From Alphaproteobacteria bacterium (GTDB lineage: Bacteria > Pseudomonadota > Alphaproteobacteria > RF32 > CAG-239): 54,974 nucleotides of DNA. Location: contig JAEEYV010000021.1 of assembly GCA_016288295.1 (NCBI GenBank), forward strand, positions 1 through 54,974. Direction: 5' to 3'. Each line of letters starts with the position of its first letter. Within the stretch, counting starts at the first letter, position 1. Of the stretch, positions 24,632-32,859 are shown one piece after another. A program made the position numbers and the translations under genes. Below the pieces are notes generated by a model. That model did no database searches. It was given only the letters and a program-made list of their open reading frames with translations, and was not told the DNA's origin.

Positions 24632-26110
24632 ATGCGTTTTGCTTCGTTATTGATGATGAGTGTTTTGAGCTTTAGTTCGGTTGCAATGAGTGCTGAAAAA
24701 GTTGTTAGTGATAATGACAAACTTTCACTTGATATCAGCGTTTATAATCGCAGTTTGGCTTTAGTAAAAGATGTGCGCAAAGTATCGCTGACAAACGGCG
24801 AAAATGATATTGCTTTTGAAGGGGTAGCTGCCAATATTAAGCCGGAAACCGCAATTTTGTTCGGTCAAGGATTTAAAGTTTTAGAGCAAAACTATGATTA
24901 TGATTTACTCAATGCAGAAAATTTGGTAGTTAAATCAGTCGGTGAAACTGTTAAGACGGTTAGGGTCAATCCAGAAAACGGGGAAAATATTTTTGAAACA
25001 GCAGAGATATTAAGTGCAGGTTATGGACGTCCGGTTTTGAAATTTAAGTATGGAGTTGATGCGGAGTTTCCGGGAAGATTGGTTTTTGATAAAATTCCTT
25101 CCGGTTTGCGGAATAAGCCGACTTTAGTTGCTAAAGTAATTAGCGATAAAACTGAAAACAAAGATATATCTCTGGCTTATTTGACTAATGGTATAAGTTG
25201 GAAGACCAATTATGTGGTCAATGTGGTGGATCAAAATTTATTGAATTTGACCGGATGGGTTACAATTAATAATGAATCCGGTGTGGATTATAATAATGCC
25301 AAAGTTCAACTGATTGCCGGTGATGTTAATGAAGTACATGAGATGTTGGGACGTCCGAGGTTGATGATGGCTAAGGACGCTTTTAATGCTGTGGAATTTA
25401 GCGAGGTTTTGGCTGAAGGCGCCTCTGAAGAAGAGTTGGGCGGGTATCATCTGTATAATTTGCCAAACAAAACCACGATTAAGGATAAACAAACCAAGCA
25501 AATCAGTTTGATTGAAAAGAATGGCGTAAAATATAAAAAAGAAGCTAATATCAGTTCGCAATTGTATTTTAATCCGGGATCTCGCGCTGAATTTAAGCAA
25601 GTTCATCCGGATATGTATTATATTATCAATAACAAGGAAGAAGATAATCTCGGTTTTCAATTGCCGGCAGGTATAATTCGTTTTTATGAAAAAGATGAGG
25701 GTGGAAACCTGCAGTTTATTGGTGAAAACTCGATTAATCATGTGGCTAAAGGTGAAACCATGCGTTTGCGCTTGGGCAATTTTGTAAATATTTTTGCTAA
25801 CGGAAAAATCAATAAAATTGAAAAGTTATCAGAAAAAGCACCGGTGCAAGATGGTAATCGTTGCAAAAAAACGGAGAAAAAATATCTCTATCAAGCAGAA
25901 ATTAGTATAACCAATTCAGGCAAAAATGCTCAAGAGGTGATATATACTCAAAGTTTGCCTGGAGATGCATTGATTACAACCTTTGCTCCGCATAAGGGAA
26001 CACAAAAACAATATGGCGTTTATGAGTGGCGAGTTAGTGTGCCGGCAGATGGAACCGAAGTGATTAAATTTTCGGTAACAGCTCCGCATGTTGACAGGGT
26101 TTGCGACTAA
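24632..26110 (+). CDS. Secreted DUF4139-domain protein
   Basis: This 492-residue protein has a signal peptide cleaved near A-M-S-A (residue 20), followed by a DUF4139-type region. The pattern fits this family: an N-terminal S-L-A-L-V-K-D-x-R strand, the central Y-L-T-N-G-I-S-W-K-T-N-Y-V segment near residue 190, and a C-terminal beta-rich domain ending with W-R-V-x-V-P-A-D-G-x-E. The function of the family is not established. It probably works in the periplasm or on the surface. GGAGGG precedes the ATG. Two small genes follow at short distance and may be cotranscribed. Confidence 0.8.
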   Translation: MRFASLLMMSVLSFSSVAMSAEKVVSDNDKLSLDISVYNRSLALVKDVRKVSLTNGENDIAFEGVAANIKPETAILFGQGFKVLEQNYDYDLLNAENLVVKSVGETVKTVRVNPENGENIFETAEILSAGYGRPVLKFKYGVDAEFPGRLVFDKIPSGLRNKPTLVAKVISDKTENKDISLAYLTNGISWKTNYVVNVVDQNLLNLTGWVTINNESGVDYNNAKVQLIAGDVNEVHEMLGRPRLMMAKDAFNAVEFSEVLAEGASEEELGGYHLYNLPNKTTIKDKQTKQISLIEKNGVKYKKEANISSQLYFNPGSRAEFKQVHPDMYYIINNKEEDNLGFQLPAGIIRFYEKDEGGNLQFIGENSINHVAKGETMRLRLGNFVNIFANGKINKIEKLSEKAPVQDGNRCKKTEKKYLYQAEISITNSGKNAQEVIYTQSLPGDALITTFAPHKGTQKQYGVYEWRVSVPADGTEVIKFSVTAPHVDRVCD

Positions 26111-26148
26111 CGTCGGACTAAAATTAAAACTATTTTGGAGACTAAAAA

Positions 26149-26364
26149 ATGAAAGAGTATAAAATATTTTTGTATTCGGAAAATGTTTGGGCATCAATAT
26201 TTTTTAATGGAGGAAAAGTTAATCCGGTAAAACTGACAGAAGCTCTGAACAATCAAGCTGCCGAGGGATGGGAAGTGAAAGCTTTGCAACGCGAAAATCG
26301 CAGGACTTTTTTGTTTTTTTCTCGTGAGGCATTTGTTTTTGTGTTGGAAAGGGATAGAAGATGA
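26149..26364 (+). CDS. DUF4177-like small protein
   Basis: This 71-residue protein resembles DUF4177. The N-terminal strand is K-E-Y-K-I-F, the central helix is L-T-E-A-L-N-N-Q-A-A-E-G-W-E-V-K (about 35-50), and the C-terminal strand ends in V-L-E-R-D. The L-N-x2-A-x-E-G-W-E core is the diagnostic feature. The function of the family is unknown. GGAG lies before the ATG. Its stop overlaps the start of the next gene by four bases, so the two are coupled. Confidence 0.78.
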   Translation: MKEYKIFLYSENVWASIFFNGGKVNPVKLTEALNNQAAEGWEVKALQRENRRTFLFFSREAFVFVLERDRR

Positions 26365-26579
26365 GTTTAAAAACGTTCAAATATAGTATTCTGGCTTTGA
26401 CGGCAATATACGGATGCTTTGTTATTTTTAATATCTGGTGTGATTTTGTTTATCCGGATTTGTTCTGGAAAGTATCTTTGACGGTGGGTGTGATTTATGT
26501 CTTTTTAGGCGTTTATTATACACTAATGCATCAAGATACTGATAAAGAACTTGAAAAAAAAGGGTATATGAGCGAATAA
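26361..26579 (+). CDS. Small two-pass membrane protein
   Basis: This 72-residue protein has two hydrophobic segments at about 8-26 and 35-54, and a charged C-terminal tail (D-K-E-L-E-K-K). It overlaps the DUF4177-like gene as ATGA. No family is recognised. The coupling suggests that it may anchor or assist the DUF4177-like protein at the inner membrane, which is inference only. Confidence 0.6.
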   Translation: MSLKTFKYSILALTAIYGCFVIFNIWCDFVYPDLFWKVSLTVGVIYVFLGVYYTLMHQDTDKELEKKGYMSE

Positions 26580-26585
26580 ATTTTT

Positions 26586-27644
26586 TTATAACTGTTCGTA
26601 TAAGACCTGTTTAGCAAAGTTGATATCAACCATATTTCCGGCACGATCTTGTTGAGTACATGGTTCGTCAACAAGTTGGTTGTTGATAATGCAATAATCG
26701 GGCCAGATACCTATTTTATCTACTTTTTCGCCGGAAGGGGTAAAGAATTCTCCCGAGGTGAGGGCAAGTTTGCCTCCGTTATCGAATGCAAAGATTTCTT
26801 GAATGCTTCCTTTGCCAAAAGTTTGAGTGCCGATCAGGACGGCTTGGGCTTGTTCGTGCAAAGCAGCAGCTAAAGCTTCTGCCGAGGAAGCGGTACCTTG
26901 ATCAACTAGAACTGCCAGGGGCAAAGTAAAAATCTCTTTTTGTTTGGCTACATAATATTTGGTTGAGTCCTTGGCCTGTCCTTTAGTGCTGACAATGATG
27001 CCGTCATCAATAAATAGTTTGGCAATATCTATTGCAATATTAATCTGTCCGCCTTTATTGCCTCGGAGATCAAGAATTACGGCTTGTGTTTGCGGGTAGC
27101 GAAGAATTGAATTTTTGATATAATCTGCAGTGTTGGTATCAAAAGATGGTATTTGAATATATAAGTATCTTCCATCAAAATAAGCATAAATTTTTTCATT
27201 ACCAAAATCATCTTCTACTTCGTCGCTGAAGTGATATTTGGAGTGGTCGTTGAGAGAAGCTACGGCGTGAGCTAAGATGTTTTCGGTCAAGAATATTTCA
27301 TATCGTTTTGCTCGCGGAGAAATGCGAGTGATTTTATGAATAATTTTAGCAGTGATGTCTGCCCAAGATTTATAATCATTACTTTTTTGTGGTTTGTGCC
27401 ATACGCCGGCAATTTTGCGGTGATAATAAATATAGACAACATCTTTGCCGTTGGAAAAAACAAGATTTTTATCAACATCAGAAATACTCTTTAGTCCGGC
27501 AATTGCAAGTTCTTCAATATTGACGGGAGTTATGTGTTTTTGAGTAATGGTGCCGTAAACGGAAGTGATAAATGATTGATTGTCTGCATGAGCAGAAAAT
27601 GCATTTATGGCAAAAACCAAAATTAAAATAAGCTTTTTAAACAT
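26586..27644 (-). CDS. S41-family peptidase without an evident PDZ domain
   Basis: This 352-residue protein has a signal peptide (cleavage near A-H-A-D, residue 20) and a C-terminal-processing-peptidase catalytic core. The substrate strand A-V-I-L-D-L-R-G-N-K-G-G is at about 188-199. The catalytic Ser is in D-Q-G-T-A-S-S-A-E (about 253), and the Lys in G-T-Q-T-F-G-K-G (about 278). Their 25-residue spacing is normal. The PDZ domain usually placed before the core is not visible: only about 25 residues separate the L-N-D-H-S motif from the core. It is coupled to xthA by a shared TAATG. It probably trims periplasmic proteins. Confidence 0.85.
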   Translation of the reverse strand: MFKKLILILVFAINAFSAHADNQSFITSVYGTITQKHITPVNIEELAIAGLKSISDVDKNLVFSNGKDVVYIYYHRKIAGVWHKPQKSNDYKSWADITAKIIHKITRISPRAKRYEIFLTENILAHAVASLNDHSKYHFSDEVEDDFGNEKIYAYFDGRYLYIQIPSFDTNTADYIKNSILRYPQTQAVILDLRGNKGGQINIAIDIAKLFIDDGIIVSTKGQAKDSTKYYVAKQKEIFTLPLAVLVDQGTASSAEALAAALHEQAQAVLIGTQTFGKGSIQEIFAFDNGGKLALTSGEFFTPSGEKVDKIGIWPDYCIINNQLVDEPCTQQDRAGNMVDINFAKQVLYEQL

Positions 27645-28435
27645 TATAAAAACTCCGCAATTAAAGGGGTGTGATCTGATGGTTTGTTGGCAAGACGCGG
27701 GGCTTTGTCAACAAAACATGATGATAATTTATCAACAGCCGGAGCCGAAGCAAAAATATAATCAATACGCATACCAAAGTCGGCATTGAGCGAGTTGGCT
27801 GTATAATCCCAAAATGTGTAGCCAATATCATGTGGGTGGAGTATTCTGAATGTGTCATAAAATCCCAAAAATGACAGCTGTTGCAGGCGTTGCTTTACTT
27901 CATGACGAAACAGTGCATTGTTTGCAAAAGCTTTGGGATCATAAACATCTTTGTCGGCCATGATAACGTTAAAGTCACCGCCTATAACTACAGGTTGCGG
28001 TAGAATCGCAAGGTCTTTGATGTGGTTAATAAAAGCATCCATCCATGCTAATTTATACTCAAATTTAGAGTTGTCGGAGGCATTATTGTATGGAGGATTG
28101 CCGTTCGGAAGATAAACCGAGGCGACACGATAGGTCGTGCCTTGGATGTTGACGTCTGCTTCCAAATATCGAGCCTGATCATCAGTGAATGAAGGGATAT
28201 TTTCGTTTATGACTTTTATTTTTTCGCGACTCAGGATGGCAACACCGTTATAACTCTTTTGTCCTAAAATTGAGACATTATATCCACAGGATTGAATTTC
28301 AAAAAAAGGAAAAGAATTGAACTCAGATTTAATCTCTTGCAAAAGCACAATATCCGGTTTTTGTACATTAAGCCAGCTACAAAGATTTTCAATGCGAGCA
28401 TTGATAGAGTTTACATTATATGTTGCAATTTTCAT
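27644..28435 (-). CDS. xthA: Exodeoxyribonuclease III
   Basis: This 263-residue enzyme belongs to the exonuclease III/AP endonuclease family and repairs abasic sites and damaged 3' ends in DNA. The order of motifs is complete: K-I-A-T-Y-N-V-N-S-I at the start, L-L-Q-E-I-K with the metal Glu near 34, S-V-Y-L-P-N-G near 110, G-G-D-F-N-V near 150, the Y-T-F-W-D-Y segment, R-I-D-Y-I near 228, and the catalytic S-D-H-T-P near the end. Its stop and the start of the S41 peptidase gene overlap, so the two are cotranscribed, although no functional link is obvious. Confidence 0.95.
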   Translation of the reverse strand: MKIATYNVNSINARIENLCSWLNVQKPDIVLLQEIKSEFNSFPFFEIQSCGYNVSILGQKSYNGVAILSREKIKVINENIPSFTDDQARYLEADVNIQGTTYRVASVYLPNGNPPYNNASDNSKFEYKLAWMDAFINHIKDLAILPQPVVIGGDFNVIMADKDVYDPKAFANNALFRHEVKQRLQQLSFLGFYDTFRILHPHDIGYTFWDYTANSLNADFGMRIDYIFASAPAVDKLSSCFVDKAPRLANKPSDHTPLIAEFL

Positions 28436-28517
28436 AAATTTATCCCTTTACTATTTTATCTTTTATAATGTATATTAATTTTAGGTTTGTGAAAAGCAAA
28501 AATTTAGGAGACAGTTA

Positions 28518-29447
28518 ATGCTTGATAATTTTCCTGATGAATTCCGCCGCGATGACGAGAAAGTTTTAAATGAATTTCGTCAGAAACAGGTAAATTTTAG
28601 TTTAGAGGAGAGAAAAAACGAGGCCAATAACTCTCGTAGTTTGTTCGTAGGGGCTTTGGCCGGTTTGATTATGGCGGGAGTTGTAGGGTGGTTTGTTTTG
28701 GCACCGCGTTATCAAAATAACAATCCTGAAGATGTTCCGATTATCGCTCGTCCGCAAGGACCTGTTAAAATTCAGCCTGCAGAACCAGGTGATGTGGAAT
28801 TTGCCGCACAGGAAAGAACTGTCTATGATATAATTGAAAAACGTCCAGCTGAAGAAGAAAATGATAAAATTGTAACTTCGGCAGAAGAGCCTAACGCCAA
28901 AGGAATCGAACAGCTTGTGGAAAAAGCTGCAGCCCAAGCTATGGAAGACAGTAAAAAAGAAACTTTAGCCAAAGCTGAAGCAAATGTTGAAAAGGCTAAA
29001 ACTGATGTTGCTGAAGAAAAAACTAAACTTGAGGCTAAGGCAGAAGAAGCTCAAAAAGAAGTAAAATTGGAAGTAGCAGAAGTTGCTCAAGAAGTTAAGG
29101 AAGAAAAAGTTAATACCGAATCTGTCAAAGAAGAATTGTCTGAGAAAAAGGTCGAGGAAAAGGCTAAGCTTGCCGATACATCTGCAACAACAATCAAAAA
29201 AGGCAATTGGCAAGTTCAGTTGATGTCTTCACCTAATAAATCTGCTGTTGAAAAATCTTGGGCAACAACACAGAAAAAATATTCTGTATTACAAGGATTG
29301 CCATACGAAATTGAGAAAGCTGATTTGGGAGCAAAAGGCGTTTATTATCGCTTAAAAGTCGGTAGCTTTGCTAATAAAGGTGATGCCGATAATTTATGTG
29401 CTCAACTTAAAAAATCAGGCGGAAGCTGTTTTGTGGCAAAAAAATAG
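28518..29447 (+). CDS. SPOR-domain membrane protein
   Basis: This 309-residue protein has a short cytoplasmic start and one membrane segment at about 42-61. A long Glu/Lys/Ala-rich, probably coiled or extended region runs from about 100 to 225. A C-terminal SPOR domain follows (about 229-309: N-W-Q-V-Q-L, Y-Y-R-L-K-V-G-S-F). SPOR domains bind septal peptidoglycan stripped of stem peptides, so it probably acts in the periplasm at the division site. Together with M50 and nagZ it forms a tightly packed operon. A SPOR gene near nagZ is common in Alphaproteobacteria. GGAG precedes the ATG. Confidence 0.88.
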   Translation: MLDNFPDEFRRDDEKVLNEFRQKQVNFSLEERKNEANNSRSLFVGALAGLIMAGVVGWFVLAPRYQNNNPEDVPIIARPQGPVKIQPAEPGDVEFAAQERTVYDIIEKRPAEEENDKIVTSAEEPNAKGIEQLVEKAAAQAMEDSKKETLAKAEANVEKAKTDVAEEKTKLEAKAEEAQKEVKLEVAEVAQEVKEEKVNTESVKEELSEKKVEEKAKLADTSATTIKKGNWQVQLMSSPNKSAVEKSWATTQKKYSVLQGLPYEIEKADLGAKGVYYRLKVGSFANKGDADNLCAQLKKSGGSCFVAKK

Positions 29448-30095
29448 ATGTTGTTTGATGTTTTTGTAGCATTTGTTCCAATATTTTTTTCAATTGTATT
29501 GCATGAAATAGCTCATGGTTATGCTGCGCTTGCTTTTGGTGATGACACGGCTCAAAGGCATGGTCGTTTATCACTAAATCCTATCAATCATGTGGATATT
29601 GTCGGTACAATAGCTTTACCGTTGATGTTATGGCTGACACAAGCTCCGTTTTTGTTCGGTTGGGCTCGTCCGGTGCCAGTAGATTTCAGAAAACTTACAC
29701 ATCGTCGAATTGGAGTTGTTATTGTCGCATCGGCCGGTGTAGTGGTTAATGCAATTTTGACGATAGTTGCAATTCAGGTATTAAAAGGTTTTGATTTGCA
29801 AACCTATGGAAGGCTGTTTTTTACTAATTTATTGCTGATTAATTTGGCGTTGATTTTTTTGAATGTTTTGCCATTTCCGCCATTAGATGGTTCAAAAATG
29901 TTTTTTGGTTGGATGGAAAATAAATGGGCAAAACGTTATGTCGCAGCTGAAACAGAAGGACTATTTGTATTAGTTGTATTGATTATAGCTTTTCCGCTGA
30001 TTGGAGATTATCTTGGTTTTGAAGAGCTAAAACAATTTAACCCATTGGAATGGTATATGCAAAAAATGTTTAGTTGGGTGTTGGAGTGGTTATGA
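29448..30095 (+). CDS. M50-family site-2-type membrane metalloprotease
   Basis: This 215-residue protein is a site-2-protease-like peptidase. The zinc motif H-E-I-A-H is at 19-23 in the first membrane helix. The third ligand is in P-F-P-P-L-D-G-S-K (D147), within a later helix. About five membrane segments are visible. Such proteases cut transmembrane segments of substrates inside the inner membrane. The ATG follows directly after the stop of the SPOR gene, and the next gene overlaps its end by four bases. The substrate is unknown. Confidence 0.88.
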   Translation: MLFDVFVAFVPIFFSIVLHEIAHGYAALAFGDDTAQRHGRLSLNPINHVDIVGTIALPLMLWLTQAPFLFGWARPVPVDFRKLTHRRIGVVIVASAGVVVNAILTIVAIQVLKGFDLQTYGRLFFTNLLLINLALIFLNVLPFPPLDGSKMFFGWMENKWAKRYVAAETEGLFVLVVLIIAFPLIGDYLGFEELKQFNPLEWYMQKMFSWVLEWL

Positions 30096-31114
30096 GTAAG
30101 GCAATATTAGCATCGGTTGCAGGATTAAAACTGTGTGATGATGAAAAATTTGTATTGGAGCAGATGCAACCTGTCGGAGTGTCATTATTTGGCAGAAATA
30201 TTGCAAATAAAAAACAACTAAAATCTTTAATTAAATCAATTAAAGAAATTATTGGAGACAAAGCTATTATTGCAGTTGATCAAGAAGGAGGCAGAGTGCG
30301 TCGCTTGGCAGAACCGATTTGGCGCGGATATGCTTCACAGTATGTTTTGGGACAATTGCCGGTATCGGTTACCAAATTGCATGCAGCTTTAATAGCGCAG
30401 GATTTGAATGAAGTCGGAATTAATTTTAACTATGCTCCGGTGCTTGATACTGCATACGAAAATACTCACGAAGTTTTGAAATCACGTTGTTTTTATAAAT
30501 TGCCTGAAAAATATGGTAAAGCTTTAGCGGAAGCTTATATTAAAAATGGTATCTGCCCATGTATGAAGCATATGCCGGGACATGGTCGGGCTACGGTTGA
30601 TCCGCATTTGGGGTTGCCGATTATAGATGGGACTGATGATGAGCTGGCAAAAGATATTGCACCATTTGCGGCAAATAATAAATTGCTGGCGGGAATGACG
30701 GCGCATATTGTGTTACCGCAAATTGATAGTTTACCGATAACAATGAGTAAAAAGGCAGTAAAAGAAATAATTCGCCAACGTATAGGTTTTGACGGATTAT
30801 TGATTACTGATGCAATAGATATGCATGCTCTCCAGGGAACAATGAGTGAAAAAGCAAAACGTTCCTTGCAAGCAGGTTGCGATGTAGTTTGCTATTGTGG
30901 GGGAAAAATTGGTGAATTGCAGGAGCTGGCCTCTCAAAATTTGTGTTTGAGTGATGAGGCAATCGGAAGGTTACAAAAAGTGCAGGATATAATTTGCGGT
31001 AAGCAAATTGATAAGCCGGATTATGAAAAATATTCAGCGCAGATCGGCAAAATCCCGGCTTATGTCGAAAGTTATGACGCTACCGAAACTTTAAATCGGA
31101 TGCAGAAAGCATAA
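30092..31114 (+). CDS. nagZ: Beta-N-acetylhexosaminidase
   Basis: This 340-residue glycoside hydrolase family 3 enzyme removes terminal GlcNAc from anhydromuropeptides during peptidoglycan recycling in the cytoplasm. The motif K-H-M-P-G-H-G is at 159-165, the acid/base Asp-His pair is in A-T-V-D-P-H (170-172), and the nucleophile Asp is in L-L-I-T-D-A (about 240). The ATG at 30092 is chosen because it overlaps the M50 stop (ATGA) and GGAG lies upstream. An upstream GTG is not supported. The scpA and scpB genes often found after nagZ in Alphaproteobacteria are absent here. Confidence 0.94.
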   Translation: MSKAILASVAGLKLCDDEKFVLEQMQPVGVSLFGRNIANKKQLKSLIKSIKEIIGDKAIIAVDQEGGRVRRLAEPIWRGYASQYVLGQLPVSVTKLHAALIAQDLNEVGINFNYAPVLDTAYENTHEVLKSRCFYKLPEKYGKALAEAYIKNGICPCMKHMPGHGRATVDPHLGLPIIDGTDDELAKDIAPFAANNKLLAGMTAHIVLPQIDSLPITMSKKAVKEIIRQRIGFDGLLITDAIDMHALQGTMSEKAKRSLQAGCDVVCYCGGKIGELQELASQNLCLSDEAIGRLQKVQDIICGKQIDKPDYEKYSAQIGKIPAYVESYDATETLNRMQKA

Positions 31115-31280
31115 GGCGTTTTTTATTAATAAATATAAGAAGTTTTATTATAAACCAAAATTTTTGGTGTAGAGAGCATATTAATAGTGCTATATATTAA
31201 CGTTTCTTTAAATTGTCGTAATCTACTATAAATACACAGTTTTATTTTATCTCAAAAATGCAAAAGTTGACCAAGTATAA

Positions 31281-31309
31281 TTGGCATAAACGTTGGTTTA
31301 TAGTTGAAT
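31281..31309 (+). promoter_or_regulatory. Promoter with palindromic operator spacer (505-aa gene)
   Basis: TTGGCA (31281-31286) and TTGAAT (31304-31309) flank a 17-nt spacer, TAAACGTTGGTTTATAG. With the last bases of the -35 it forms CATAAAC-N4-GTTTATA, a 6-of-7 palindrome matching two sites near 35.5 kb. A repressor bound here would block RNA polymerase directly. Confidence 0.6.
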
Positions 31310-31339
31310 GTAAGAGTAACCAATTAAAGGAGAAGAGGT

Positions 31340-32857
31340 ATGCAGTTTGAGGAAGCTGGAAATAGAGATCTTGAAAGTAATACACAAACGTTTTTGTTAA
31401 AAGCTAATGAAGAAGAGATATGTTTTGTAGTATATGATAATAATACGGCTATAGGTGCTGATGAAAAGGGAAAGCGTGATAATAGAGAACGAGGTAGTAA
31501 TTTTTTACGCAAGGGTTTTAGCGACGCAATTGAAAATGCAGATGAAAGTGTTATTATTCCTATGTATATTGATATGGAGGGTAAATCGGTTGAGGGACTT
31601 TCAAAGGACAGAGCTCTTAATATGATTTATGAAAACAAGCTAAGTATTGCCGGATTTAAATTTAATCCAGAAGCTACGGAAGAACAGAAAAAGAAAGCTT
31701 TTAGAAATGTTATGGGAAGTTTTGTTAATGCTTCAAATAATTTGGATTATTTTGATAATAAATCAACAAGATCATTGTTTTGTATTCAAGATAATTTCGG
31801 AGTATCTCATGAAGTAATATATAGTAGCGAAGGTAAGGAAAATATTGGTTTAAGACAGGTTGAAGATAAGCTTGATATGTTTGGTGATAAAATTGCTGAA
31901 AGGAATGATGTAAAAAGCGTAGTTGAAGGTGTTTCTATATCTGAGATTTCAGGAGGAATAAATAAAGAGCATAAAACATCAGAAGGCAAAAGTAGCAAAT
32001 ATGTGTTTTTTGAACTTAGAATATCTCAATTAGGTAGTGATGGATATCGTACTTCTGATGATTTTGTAGACCGCTGTGGCAGTCCCGATGATGAAAATCT
32101 TCCTATTGGCAATGATGGATGGATGGATAAATATCTTGATGATATTATGTCATTGCCTAGAAAGTATCGAGAAGGTTTACGGTACATGGAAAAAACTACA
32201 GATGTTAGAATGAATAAAAATCTTGATTTGCACATTGTGAAACAAACTACAGATGTCTTAGTAGGACATGGTGAAGGGAATTTTAAATTTACTTCTGAAG
32301 AAGCTGTTAGTTGTTCTGCGGGGGGCTTGTGCACTATTATCAATTTGGCTAAAAAACAAGGAAAAAGTGTAAGGCTTGAAGGTAGAATGGGTTATGTCTT
32401 CTGCCATAGTTTAGTTTGTGAATGTGCTAAAGCTAACGTAGAAATTTGTAATATGCCAGAAAGTCTTTTAAAGTATTATACGCAAACAAAAGAAGAATGT
32501 GAACTAATAAAAGCAATTGAGTCAGGTGATAATAAGGCTATGGAACTTAGTGATTTAAGATGTCGGTGGAATTTTTTTGATCCTCTTTCTTTCTCGTCAG
32601 TTTATTTGGATTTTGATAGATTTACTAAAGGAGAGCCAGAAGATGTAAGCGATAAAAATTCAAAATCGCTATTGCAAAATGGAGGTGAAAGTACAAATAA
32701 TGATGGCGTAATTTTGGGTTCTTCAAAACCCAAGCAGTCTATGTCGGATAGGCTTAAAGCGCTTACCGGGCGATGTGTTCGAAAATTTGCAAAATCTCGA
32801 CCAAGTACAAATGTATCTGCACAAGTAAATGTGCGTAGAGGAAATGATGGGAATTAG
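31340..32857 (+). CDS. Unknown protein (505 aa) under a palindromic operator
   Basis: This 505-residue protein has no signal peptide or membrane segment and no recognised family. It is acidic and charged to about residue 310. A Cys-rich stretch at about 320-385 (S-C-S-A-G-G-L-C, F-C-H-S-L-V-C-E-C) follows. The C-terminal 80 residues are Ser/Lys/Asn-rich and basic, with a disordered look. AAAGGAGAAGAGGT precedes the ATG, so it can be strongly translated once transcribed. The operator-like promoter is shared with the 159-residue gene at 35 kb, which suggests a common regulon. A secreted effector is one possibility, but no signal shows this. Confidence 0.65.
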   Translation: MQFEEAGNRDLESNTQTFLLKANEEEICFVVYDNNTAIGADEKGKRDNRERGSNFLRKGFSDAIENADESVIIPMYIDMEGKSVEGLSKDRALNMIYENKLSIAGFKFNPEATEEQKKKAFRNVMGSFVNASNNLDYFDNKSTRSLFCIQDNFGVSHEVIYSSEGKENIGLRQVEDKLDMFGDKIAERNDVKSVVEGVSISEISGGINKEHKTSEGKSSKYVFFELRISQLGSDGYRTSDDFVDRCGSPDDENLPIGNDGWMDKYLDDIMSLPRKYREGLRYMEKTTDVRMNKNLDLHIVKQTTDVLVGHGEGNFKFTSEEAVSCSAGGLCTIINLAKKQGKSVRLEGRMGYVFCHSLVCECAKANVEICNMPESLLKYYTQTKEECELIKAIESGDNKAMELSDLRCRWNFFDPLSFSSVYLDFDRFTKGEPEDVSDKNSKSLLQNGGESTNNDGVILGSSKPKQSMSDRLKALTGRCVRKFAKSRPSTNVSAQVNVRRGNDGN

Positions 32858-32859
32858 GA

